Of a stretch of DNA of 64,000 nt, positions 17,114-24,855 are shown one piece after another; position 1 is the first letter of the stretch; each line of letters starts with the position of its first letter. Below the pieces are notes generated by a model. The model was given only the letters and a program-made list of their open reading frames with translations. It searched no databases and was not told the origin of the DNA. The position numbers were made by a program, and so were the translations under genes. This DNA is from Desulfovibrio sp. X2 (lineage in GTDB: Bacteria; Desulfobacterota; Desulfovibrionia; Desulfovibrionales; Desulfovibrionaceae), in contig NZ_ATHV01000014.1 of the NCBI RefSeq assembly GCF_000422205.1, positions 61,440 through 125,439 on the forward strand, written 5' to 3'.

Positions 17114-17287
17114 GTCGGCTCCGGCATCCGTGTTTCCGCCATGCTAGCGCGCCCCACGGCCCGCGACAAGCCCGACCGGAGACGGCTGACGAAACGAAGA
17201 CGACGGGCCCATGTCCAACACATCTCCCCTCCCTCGATACCAGCCGGAAGCCCCAAGTCCGCCCTCCAGAGACAACCCGCCCCCCAA

Positions 17288-17407
17288 GGCCGCTCAAAGA
17301 GCGCCGGATGCAAGGAGCAAGAAAAAATCGAGTCCGACGCGTATTCCCCATACGCGAGGGCTCGATTTTCTCGCGGCGACGCCGCAGACGACGCTCTTTC
17401 AGCGGCC
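17288..17407. repeat. Dispersed ~120-bp palindromic repeat, copy B
   Basis: Same layout as copy A: outer arms GGCCGCTCAAAGAGCG and CGCTCTTTCAGCGGCC, inner arms around CGTATTCCCCATACG. Substitutions are often compensated on the other arm (AAAATCGAG pairs with CTCGATTTT). It lies between the HsdR-N-like gene start and the terminator of the first TSUP gene. Confidence 0.85.
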
Positions 17408-17417
17408 CGCACGAAAA

Positions 17418-17454
17418 GCCTTCTCCGGGCCCCCTGCAGGGGCCCGGAGAAGGC
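17418..17454 (-). terminator. Rho-independent terminator of the TSUP operon
   Basis: A perfect 16-bp stem (GCCTTCTCCGGGCCCC and its complement) followed by TTTT on the minus strand lies just past the stop of the TSUP gene. Confidence 0.85.
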
Positions 17455-17459
17455 GAAGA

Positions 17460-18608
17460 CTAGCCGAAGATGCGGTAGTTGAAGAAGCCGCGCAGCACGT
17501 AGTCGATGCCCACGTAGAGCGCGAGGACGATGAAGAGGCGCTTGAGCCAGATGTCGGAGAAGTACTTGGAGGTGCGCGGGCCGATGAGCGAGCCCACGAA
17601 GATGCCGACCAGCTCGATGCCGACCATGCCGAAGTCGATGGGCGTGCCCTTGGTCATGAGGGTGGCGATGGACGTGATCATGGAGATGAGCACGGCCAGG
17701 GCCGAGGTGCCCGCGGCGATGTACATGGGCAGCTGGGTCACGGAGGTCAGGAAGGGCACGATCATGAAGCCGCCGCCCACGCCCAGGAAGGCGGAGATGG
17801 CGGAGATGACGATGCCGCCGAGAACCGGCAGGAGCGGGTTGAAGTCGAACTCCACGCCGAAGAAGGTGAACACGCAGCGCGACAGGGAGAAGGACTTCAC
17901 GCGCACGCCCTGCGCGGCCATGTCCACCTTGCCGCCCGCCTTCTGCTCCTTCATGCTCGCCTCGAAGGCCTTGGCCGCCTCCTTGGCCTTCTTCTTGGAC
18001 GCCTGGCCCGCGGGGGAGGTCTCCCAGAAGAGGTAGCAGCCGAGCACCAGGACGAAGAGGCCGAAGTAGCCCTGGTACTGCGAGAAGGAGAGCTTGCCCG
18101 CGGAGAGCATGTTCGAGCCCCAGGCGCCGAGCAGCGAGCCCGCGCCGAGCGTCAGGCCGAGCGGCAGCACCAGGCGGCCCATCTTGTAGTAGTTGATGGA
18201 CGAGATGAGGGCCGAGAGGCCGACCAGATACTGGTTCGAGGCGCGGATCGAGTCGGTCAGCATCTTGTTCAGTGTGGGCGCGGTCTTCTTGAAGGTCTTG
18301 GCGTAGTTGCCCAGGCCGTAGACCGAGATGTGGCCGACGCCGGCCATGACGCCGCCGAAGGCGCCGACCGTGGAGAAGATCCAGCCCACCCACACGGCCC
18401 AGAACAGGGCCACGATGCTGTTCACCGTGGGCGCGCCCGCGATGCCCAGGAACCCGGCGGCCTTGGTGGGATCGATCTGCCCGGGCTCCGTGCCCTGCGG
18501 CGCCTGGGCGATGGCATCGGCCAGGCCGCCCGCGTGCGCGGTGGCCGCGGCCAGGAGAAGGACCGCCAGGGCGGCCAGGGCCGAGAAAAGCACTACCTTC
18601 CGCTTCAT
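17460..18608 (-). CDS. TauE/SafE (TSUP) family permease, paralogue 1
   Basis: The 382-residue membrane protein begins with a signal-like segment ending AHAGG, then has about nine hydrophobic segments. A cytoplasmic Lys/Glu/Ala-rich stretch lies mid-protein (KKKAKEAAKAFEASMKEQK), and a typical TSUP motif follows (SAFLGVGGGFMIVPFL), with a late IGPRTSKY. The family exports sulfite, sulfoacetate or related anions. It shares the length and layout of the second copy at 19804-20952, so the two arose by duplication or form a heteromer. The ATG has GGAG nine bases upstream. Transport of sulfite or a sulfur-chain anion is inferred from family and host metabolism. Confidence 0.88.
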   Translation of the reverse strand: MKRKVVLFSALAALAVLLLAAATAHAGGLADAIAQAPQGTEPGQIDPTKAAGFLGIAGAPTVNSIVALFWAVWVGWIFSTVGAFGGVMAGVGHISVYGLGNYAKTFKKTAPTLNKMLTDSIRASNQYLVGLSALISSINYYKMGRLVLPLGLTLGAGSLLGAWGSNMLSAGKLSFSQYQGYFGLFVLVLGCYLFWETSPAGQASKKKAKEAAKAFEASMKEQKAGGKVDMAAQGVRVKSFSLSRCVFTFFGVEFDFNPLLPVLGGIVISAISAFLGVGGGFMIVPFLTSVTQLPMYIAAGTSALAVLISMITSIATLMTKGTPIDFGMVGIELVGIFVGSLIGPRTSKYFSDIWLKRLFIVLALYVGIDYVLRGFFNYRIFG

Positions 18609-19070
18609 ACGCAAAACTCCGTCGTTGAGGTTTGCTGCGATCCGTTGCGCGGCCTCACATGCCGCCTGGTCCGCCCGTCTCACCGCATGGCCTCGCGCCC
18701 GAGAGCCCGGGACCATGCGGCAAGGGAGCGGCTGCCGAGCGGCACCACGCGTCACGGATCGCGTCCGCCGATGACCACGACGGCGCGCCTTCGGTTCTCG
18801 GATTCCCGCGGCCGGTGCTTCGGCCCGGGAGCCTCGTTGCGACGGGCGCACCCGGCGGGAAGGGCTCTGCCCTTCGCGGCGACGCGCGTCCGTCCCTGGA
18901 AGGCCAGGGAGCTCTAGAGAGGAAGCGGGGGGCTGGGGCCCAGGTCACGCTGGCGCAGGTGCCTGGGCGGAAGGAAGAAAAGATGGAAGACGCCGGTGCA
19001 CAGGTGCACGCGGCTCAGTTCGGGAGCGGCGGCCGCACGGCGGCCGGTGGGGAGAAAGGTATGCGGATGC
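18609..19070. other. Intergenic region, no gene seen
   Basis: No convincing coding sequence lies in these 462 bp. An 8-bp inverted repeat (CCGCATGG at 18683 and CCATGCGG at 18713) is the only visible structure. It probably carries promoter sequences for the TSUP gene to its left. Confidence 0.5.
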
Positions 19071-19694
19071 TCAGCCGGCATGCTGCCCTTCGCTCTTCCC
19101 GTTCTCCTTTCCCGGCACGGGCGCCATGAGGTCCGCCCAGCTCATGAGCTCTTCACCGCAGTCCTCGTTGGCCTTGACCCAGGCCTTGATGCGGTTGAAG
19201 GGCCAGAGCCGGGGCTTCACCCAGCGCCCGAAGACCACGCGGACAGCCACGTAGAGGGGAATGAAGAAGAACGTGTAGCCCACGCTCTTGCCCAGGAGAG
19301 GAAGGACGAAGGTCACGGCGGCGAAGCGCGTGCCCATCCAGTCCAGGGCGAAGAAGGCCGGCCACAGGGAAGCGGCGAAAAGCGCCACACCGGAGAAGAA
19401 GGAAAGACCGAAGGCCTCGTTGGCCATGGTGTTGCAGGCCTTGTAGCTCTCCTTGTCGCGGAGCTTGATGGCCTTGATGGACAGGTTCTGGTGCACGACC
19501 ATGTCGCGCTGCAGCTTGGCCCAGTGCTTGCGGTTCAGGAAGTAGGCCAGGGCCATGGTCAGCTCGCCGACCACGGTGCACAGCACGCAGAGCGCCACGA
19601 TGCCCCCGAGGAAGGAGAGCATGGTGGGGAGGCCGAGAAGCATCAGGGCCTTGAAGGGTGCGATGCACAGCGCGTCGAGAATGCTTTTGATCAT
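19071..19694 (-). CDS. Membrane protein of the TSUP cluster, possibly EMC3/TMCO1-like
   Basis: The 207-residue protein has an N-terminal hydrophobic pair (residues 14-55), a basic amphipathic stretch (NRKHWAKLQRDMVVHQNLS), and then two or three further membrane segments (~95-120, ~125-165). This hydrophobic-charged coil-hydrophobic layout is loosely like the DUF106/EMC3/TMCO1 membrane insertase group; I cannot confirm the match. It sits between two TSUP permease genes on the same strand, so it is likely an accessory subunit. A basic C-terminus ends in a hydrophilic tail. Confidence 0.6.
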   Translation of the reverse strand: MIKSILDALCIAPFKALMLLGLPTMLSFLGGIVALCVLCTVVGELTMALAYFLNRKHWAKLQRDMVVHQNLSIKAIKLRDKESYKACNTMANEAFGLSFFSGVALFAASLWPAFFALDWMGTRFAAVTFVLPLLGKSVGYTFFFIPLYVAVRVVFGRWVKPRLWPFNRIKAWVKANEDCGEELMSWADLMAPVPGKENGKSEGQHAG

Positions 19695-19753
19695 GGCTGC
19701 CTGTCTTTTGGGCGGTGTCCGCGTCCGCGGACCGGGTCGAGGTTTCGGGGAAG

Positions 19754-19782
19754 GCGGGCGGCCCCCACAGGACCGCCCGCCG
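19754..19782 (-). terminator. Terminator or attenuator after TSUP paralogue 2
   Basis: A 11-bp stem (GGCGGGCGGCC and its partner) with a short loop, followed by TTCC on the minus strand, lies 22 bp past the stop of the second TSUP gene. Confidence 0.6.
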
Positions 19783-19803
19783 TACTGATCTTCGCTTCGC
19801 GAT

Positions 19804-20952
19804 CTAGAACGGGGGCACGATGCTGTAACCGAGGAAGCCCTTGGTCGTGTAGCGCAGGCCCACGTAGACGGCGAGGACGATGAAGAGAATCTTCAGCGCC
19901 CTGTCCGGCAGGTACTTGGAGGTCCTGGGACCGATCAGCGAGCCGATGACGATGCCCACGAGCTCGGCGCCGATCAGGCTCCACTGCACCGGCACGTTCT
20001 TGAGGAACATGTAGGAGAAGATGGAGGACGCCATGCCGATGAGCACGGCCATGGCCGAGGTGCCGGCGACCAGGTACATGGGCAGGCCGGCCACGGAGGT
20101 CAGGAACGGCACCAGCAGGAAGCCGCCGCCCACGCCCAGGAAGGACGCCAGGGCCGCGATGATGAAGCCGCCGATGACCGGGATGACCGGGTTGAAGTCG
20201 AACTCCACGCCGAAGAAGGTGAACACGCAGCGGGTGGGCGCGAAGGACTTCACGCGCACGCCCTGGGCGGACAGGTCGACTTCGCCGCCTTCCTTCATCT
20301 TCTTCACGCTGTCCTGGAAGGCCTTGGCGGCTTCCTTGGCCTTCTTCTGGGTGCGCTGTCCGGACGGCGAAAGCTGCCAGGTCAGGAAGCAGCCCAGGAA
20401 GAGGACGAAGATGCCGAACCAGCCCAGGTACATCTTCAGGCTGATCTTGCCCGCGGACAGGATCGGCACCAGGATGGAGCCGGAGACCGAGCCCACGGCC
20501 AGGGCCACGCCCAGCGGCAGGACCAGGCGGCCCATCTTCCAGTAGTTGAAGGTGGACAGGGCCGCGGAGGTGCCGACCAGGTACTGGTTGGACACGCGGA
20601 TGGAGTCGGTGACGATCTTGTTGAGCGTCAGCTTCTTGCCGATGCTCTTGGAAGCGTAGTCACCAAGACCGAAGATGGTGATGTGGCCCACGGAGGCCAT
20701 GATGCCGCCGAAGGCGCCGACCGTGGAGAAGATCCAGCCGACCCACACGGCCCAGATGAGGCCGAGCAGCAGGTTGACCTGAGGCGCGCCGGGGATGCCC
20801 ATGTAGCCGACCGGGGCGGCCGCATCGACCTTGCCCGCGGTGATGGCTTCCTGGATGGCGTCCTGCAGTCCGTCGGCGTGGGCGATCCCGCTCAGAGCGA
20901 GAACGCCGACGGCGGCGAGCAGCGCCATCGTGAACAGATGTTTGCGATTCAC
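19804..20952 (-). CDS. TauE/SafE (TSUP) family permease, paralogue 2
   Basis: This 382-residue permease is the same length as the copy at 17460-18608 and clearly paralogous: a signal-like N-terminus ending AHADG, the shared WVGWIFSTVGAFGG segment, the KKKAKEAAKAFQ cytoplasmic stretch, FTFFGVEFDFNP, and ASFLGVGGGFLLVPFL. The GTG start at 20952 follows AGGAGGG about ten bases upstream. It is 71 bp downstream of the four-cluster ferredoxin-like gene and probably co-transcribed with it. Anion export, likely a sulfur oxyanion, is inferred from the family. Confidence 0.88.
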   Translation of the reverse strand: MNRKHLFTMALLAAVGVLALSGIAHADGLQDAIQEAITAGKVDAAAPVGYMGIPGAPQVNLLLGLIWAVWVGWIFSTVGAFGGIMASVGHITIFGLGDYASKSIGKKLTLNKIVTDSIRVSNQYLVGTSAALSTFNYWKMGRLVLPLGVALAVGSVSGSILVPILSAGKISLKMYLGWFGIFVLFLGCFLTWQLSPSGQRTQKKAKEAAKAFQDSVKKMKEGGEVDLSAQGVRVKSFAPTRCVFTFFGVEFDFNPVIPVIGGFIIAALASFLGVGGGFLLVPFLTSVAGLPMYLVAGTSAMAVLIGMASSIFSYMFLKNVPVQWSLIGAELVGIVIGSLIGPRTSKYLPDRALKILFIVLAVYVGLRYTTKGFLGYSIVPPF

Positions 20953-21023
20953 TTCCAATACCCTCCTTCTGACATGTTGACGGTTCGTCCACCCCACTCC
21001 CCGCCCGGGGAGGTCCCTCGCGC

Positions 21024-21527
21024 CTAGCGGGTCAGGAACTTCTCGAGCGCGTAGGCCTTGCGCACCTCGGCGCTGTCCATATTGGGCTCGAGAAAGGTCA
21101 GCGCGTGCGACGTGCAGGCCGTGACGCAGGCGGGGCGCAGGCCCTCGTCCACGCGGTCGCGGCAGAAGTCGCACTTGATCACCGTTCCTGTCGCCTCGTT
21201 GAACTGGGGGATTTCCCAGGGGCAGGCCATGATGCACGCCTTGCAACCCACGCAGAGCTCCTGGTCCACGTAGACGATGCCGTCCTTCTCGCGACGGCTC
21301 ATGGCGCCGGTCGGACAGGCCGCCACGCACCAGGGCTTCTCGCACTGGAAGCAGGGCATGAACTGGTTCAGGTATGCGGGCTCACCCTCCCGCGCCACGG
21401 GGCCGACGCTGACCAGGAGGCCGAGCTTGGCGCCGACGGGGACGCGGTTCTTGGACTTGCAGTGGACCTCGCACGCCTTGCAGCTGATGCAACGGTCCTT
21501 GTTCGTCTTGATCATATACTTGCTCAT
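21024..21527 (-). CDS. Four-cluster [4Fe-4S] ferredoxin-like electron-transfer protein
   Basis: The 167-residue protein contains sixteen cluster cysteines in four groups: CISCKACEVHC, CFQCEKPWCVAAC, CVGCKACIMAC and CDFCRDRVDEGLRPACVTAC. This is the pattern of the electron-transfer subunit of molybdopterin oxidoreductases (PhsB, PsrB, NrfC, HybA). No TAT or Sec signal is present, so it should be cytoplasmic. The ATG has AAGGAGGAG. It heads the TSUP cluster. No catalytic subunit is adjacent, but a Psr/Phs-type catalytic gene lies 12 kb away with similar upstream sequence elements, so the two may be partners. Confidence 0.88.
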   Translation of the reverse strand: MSKYMIKTNKDRCISCKACEVHCKSKNRVPVGAKLGLLVSVGPVAREGEPAYLNQFMPCFQCEKPWCVAACPTGAMSRREKDGIVYVDQELCVGCKACIMACPWEIPQFNEATGTVIKCDFCRDRVDEGLRPACVTACTSHALTFLEPNMDSAEVRKAYALEKFLTR

Positions 21528-21624
21528 GACTCCTCCTTGCCTTGTCGGCCGCCAGAGAACGCAGCTGAGGTATGCCGACCCGTTAGCAAACACGCTTGAG
21601 GAGTGAGAAGTGAATTCGCCAAAC

Positions 21625-21681
21625 GTGAAAAAAGAAACACAGCGGCAAAACCCTCGGCCGGAATCATGTGCACTATTTCAC
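21625..21681. promoter_or_regulatory. GTGAAAAA ... TTTCAC operator-like pair upstream of the ferredoxin-like gene
   Basis: GTGAAAAAA at 21625 and ATTTCAC ending at 21681 are inverted and span 57 bp. The same arrangement, 58 bp long, occurs twice upstream of the molybdopterin oxidoreductase gene. The pair lies 98 bp upstream of the ferredoxin-like ATG. Confidence 0.45.
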
Positions 21682-21730
21682 GAAGCCGTCCTTCCCCTCT
21701 CTCCGCCCTGATCCCGCGCCGCTTGGCCGG

Positions 21731-21782
21731 GAAAAACGAAACCGGGGAGCATCGCGAACAATTTCACGAAGCCCCCCGGTTC
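21731..21782 (-). terminator. Terminator of the complex I-like operon
   Basis: On the minus strand, AACCGGGG pairs with CCCCGGTT across a ~27-nt loop and is followed by TCGTTTTTCC. It lies about 60 bp beyond the nuoN-like stop codon. Confidence 0.7.
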
Positions 21783-21840
21783 CGCTGCGCGCCCGGACCG
21801 GGGCACGGTCCGGGGCTCGAGCCGCTGTCTATCCGAATCC

Positions 21841-23265
21841 TTAGTGCAGCAGGGCCTTCCCCGCCGTGAGCACGATGTCGAAGATGCGCGCCGGGAAGAC
21901 GCCGAGCGCCAGCACGCAGGCGGCGAGCAGCCCGCCCACGGCCACGGAGCACGGATGTGCCTTGACCGCCGGGGCGTTCTCCGGCTCGTGCGTGTAGGCG
22001 TGGCGGACCATGTTCAGGTAGTAGTAGATGGAGATGGCCGTGTTCAGCGCCGCCACGATGACCAGCCAGTCGTAGCCGCGGTCCCAGGCCGCGGTCAGCA
22101 GGTAGAGCTTGCCGGTGAAGCCCGCCGTGGGCGGCAGGCCGACCAGGGCGAAGGCCGCCACGAGCAGAATGAGCGCGAGGCCGGGCGCGCGCCTGGCCAG
22201 GCCGTCGAGGTCGGAGAGCGAGAGGTTGCGGCCGTCGTCGGCCACGCGGCAGATGACCCAGAAGCAGGTCAGGTTCATGAGCAGGTAGACCAGGCTGTAG
22301 AAGGCCGCGGCCGCCAGCCCGAGGGACGTGCCCGCGACCAGGCCGAGGGTCACGTAGCCCGCGTGGGCCACGGAGGAGTAGCCGAGCAGGCGCTTTAAGT
22401 CCGTCTGGGCCAGGGCGGCGAGGTTGCCGAAGGTCATGGACAGGGCGCCGAGCACCGCGATGAAGGTGGTCACGCCCACGCCCGGATGGAGCAGCGCGGC
22501 CAGGCGCACCAGCACCACCACCGCGCCCAGCTTGGGCAGCGTGGCCACGAAGGCCGCGGTCTCGTTGCTCGTGCCGTCGTAGACGTCCGGGGCCCAGAAG
22601 TGGAACGGGAACAGGGCCAGCTTGTAGAAGAAGCCCGCGAGGAAGAGCGCGAGGCCGAGGCAGGCCACGGGGGCCTCGGAGAAGCCCCAGGGCTTGGCCG
22701 CGAGCGCCGCGATGTAGGTCGTGTGCTGCCCCGCGATGATGTAGGACAGGCCGAACAGCGAGACCGCCGAGGCGGCCGCGCCGAAGAGGATGTACTTGAT
22801 GCCCGCCTCGGCCGCCTTCTTGGAGCGGGCGCGCAGGGGCACCACGGCGAAGAGGCTGTAGGAGGAGACCTCGAGGGCCACGAACATGGTCACCAGTTCC
22901 ACGCTGGAGGCAAGGAGCATGAGGCCCCAGGCCGAGAGGCCGAGGAAGAGCAGGTAGTCGGTGCGCTTCTCGTCGGCCAGGGTCTTCTGGCCCCAGCCGT
23001 TCAGCACCGCCACGAAGAAGCCGAGGGCCACGGCCAGCTTGAAGAACTGGGACATGGCGTCGATCTGGTAGGCGCCGTGGAACATGGCCGCGGAGCCGGC
23101 CTGGACCAGGGAGACGGCGGCCACGAGCACGCCGAAGCCCGCGGCCGCGGGCACCCAGGCGACCTCGCCCTGGCTTTTCTGCGAGGAGCAGGTCTGCACG
23201 AAGAGGCCGAGCACCAGAAGGAGCTGGAAGAGCTCGGGCAGGACGCGAAGCAGGTCGAAGTTCAC
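21841..23265 (-). CDS. nuoN: Complex I-like membrane subunit N
   Basis: The 474-residue polytopic protein has about 13-14 membrane segments and the antiporter-like core. Charged residues in membrane helices include the Glu in LVTMFVALEVSSYSL and the Lys in FYKLALFPFHFWAPDVYDG. It is a proton-pumping module of the membrane arm at the inner membrane. The GTG start overlaps the preceding gene's stop by four bases (GTGA). As the last gene of the operon it is followed by a terminator. Confidence 0.93.
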   Translation of the reverse strand: MNFDLLRVLPELFQLLLVLGLFVQTCSSQKSQGEVAWVPAAAGFGVLVAAVSLVQAGSAAMFHGAYQIDAMSQFFKLAVALGFFVAVLNGWGQKTLADEKRTDYLLFLGLSAWGLMLLASSVELVTMFVALEVSSYSLFAVVPLRARSKKAAEAGIKYILFGAAASAVSLFGLSYIIAGQHTTYIAALAAKPWGFSEAPVACLGLALFLAGFFYKLALFPFHFWAPDVYDGTSNETAAFVATLPKLGAVVVLVRLAALLHPGVGVTTFIAVLGALSMTFGNLAALAQTDLKRLLGYSSVAHAGYVTLGLVAGTSLGLAAAAFYSLVYLLMNLTCFWVICRVADDGRNLSLSDLDGLARRAPGLALILLVAAFALVGLPPTAGFTGKLYLLTAAWDRGYDWLVIVAALNTAISIYYYLNMVRHAYTHEPENAPAVKAHPCSVAVGGLLAACVLALGVFPARIFDIVLTAGKALLH

Positions 23266-24839
23266 GGCACGCTCCTTTCGCTAGCGGTGGCTATTCCCGG
23301 CAGGGCGTTCGCGGCCAGGAGTGCGGGCGCCTCGTGCGCGGCCAGGTAGGTCGAGACCGTCTGCCGCGAGGTGAAGCCCTTGAGCAGGTTCTGCACCGAG
23401 GGCTCGAACACGCGCAGGACCAGGCCGGGCGCGAGCCCGAGGACCAGGGTGAAGACGGCCAGCGGCGTGAGGTAGGCCCATTCGCGAAGCGTGAGGTCGC
23501 GCCAGCTCTTGCCCTTGGGCGAGGCCTGCTGCCCGATGGGCGCGTAGGTCATGCGCTGCAGCAGGCGCAGCATGTAGGCCGCGCCGAGCATGGCGCCGGG
23601 GATGGCCACGAGGCCTATGCGCCAGTCGTGGGCGAAGGTGCCGAAGAGCACGAAGATCTCGCCCACGAAGCTGTTGAGTCCGGGGAAGCCGAGCGAGGAC
23701 AGGGCGAAGAGGCCGAAGAAGCCCATGAACGCGGGCAGGTACTTGCCCATGCCCTGGTTGTCCGAGATCTCGCGGCTGTGGCTGCGCTCGTAGATGGCGC
23801 CGACCATGATGAACAGGCCGCCGGTGACGATGCCGTGGTTGAGCATGACCAGCAGCGCGCCCTCGATGCCGCGCAGGGTGAAGACGAAGATGCCCAGGGT
23901 GCAGAAGCCCATGTGGGCCACCGAGGAGTAGGCGATCAGCTTCTTGATGTCCGTCTGCCCGAGGCAGATGAGGCCGCCGTACAGGATGCCCGCGATGGAC
24001 AGGGCGATGAAGTACGGTGCGAGCTCGACCATGGCCAGCGGCGTCAGCGTCATGCAGAAGCGCAGGAAGCCGTACGCGCCCATCTTGATGAGCACCGAGG
24101 CCAGGAAGACCGAGCCCGCCGAGGGGGCCTCGACGTGGGCCGCGGGCAGCCAGGTGTGGAACGGGAACATGGGGACCTTGATGGCGAAGGCCAGGGCCAT
24201 GGCCAGGAAGGCCCAGAACTGGAAGCGCTCCGAGAACTCCTTGTTCATGAGGTCCGGCAGCGAGAAGGTGCCGCCGACCTTGGCGAAAGCCACGATGGCC
24301 ACCAGCAGCAGCGTGGAGGCGGCCAGGGTGTACAGGAAGAACTTGATGGATGCGTACTTGCGCCGCGGCCCGCCCCAGATCGCGATGAGCAGATACATGG
24401 GGATGAGCATGGCCTCCCAGAAGACGTAGAAGAGGACGAAGTCCAGGGCGCAGAAGACGCCCACGCAGGCGGAGGTCATGAGCAGCAGGCAGATGTGGAA
24501 TTCCTTGATCCGCCTGCCGATGTAGGTCCACGAGCAGAGCACGCACAAGGGCAGGATGGCCACGGTCAGGATGACCATGAGCAGGGACAGGCCGTCCACA
24601 CCGAGGTAGTAGGAGAGCCCGACCGAGGGCACCCAGCTCGCGTGTTCCACGAACTGAAAGCCGGTCTGGGCCAGTTGGTAGTCCCGCACCAGCGGGATGG
24701 CCAGGACGCACTCCACGGCGGAAGCCCACAGGGCCAGTGTCCTGACCAGGCCTTCGTGCCGGAAGAGCATGAGTATCCCCGCCGCGATCACGGGGAAGAA
24801 GATGAGTGCACTGAGCACCGGGTAGCCCGCTTCTGTCAT
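23262..24839 (-). CDS. nuoM: Complex I-like membrane subunit M
   Basis: The 525-residue protein has the NuoM signature: FWEAMLIPMYLLI with the membrane Glu, IKVPMFPFHTWLPAAHVEAPSAGSV with Lys and His, and the broken-helix Lys/His residues in the C-terminal half. It forms one proton channel of the membrane arm. The ATG at 24839 follows GGGGAGCGGAGA. It overlaps the subunit N start (GTGA) and begins 17 bp after the upstream antiporter-like gene. Confidence 0.94.
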   Translation of the reverse strand: MTEAGYPVLSALIFFPVIAAGILMLFRHEGLVRTLALWASAVECVLAIPLVRDYQLAQTGFQFVEHASWVPSVGLSYYLGVDGLSLLMVILTVAILPLCVLCSWTYIGRRIKEFHICLLLMTSACVGVFCALDFVLFYVFWEAMLIPMYLLIAIWGGPRRKYASIKFFLYTLAASTLLLVAIVAFAKVGGTFSLPDLMNKEFSERFQFWAFLAMALAFAIKVPMFPFHTWLPAAHVEAPSAGSVFLASVLIKMGAYGFLRFCMTLTPLAMVELAPYFIALSIAGILYGGLICLGQTDIKKLIAYSSVAHMGFCTLGIFVFTLRGIEGALLVMLNHGIVTGGLFIMVGAIYERSHSREISDNQGMGKYLPAFMGFFGLFALSSLGFPGLNSFVGEIFVLFGTFAHDWRIGLVAIPGAMLGAAYMLRLLQRMTYAPIGQQASPKGKSWRDLTLREWAYLTPLAVFTLVLGLAPGLVLRVFEPSVQNLLKGFTSRQTVSTYLAAHEAPALLAANALPGIATASERSVP

Positions 24840-24855
24840 TCTCCGCTCCCCTTCG

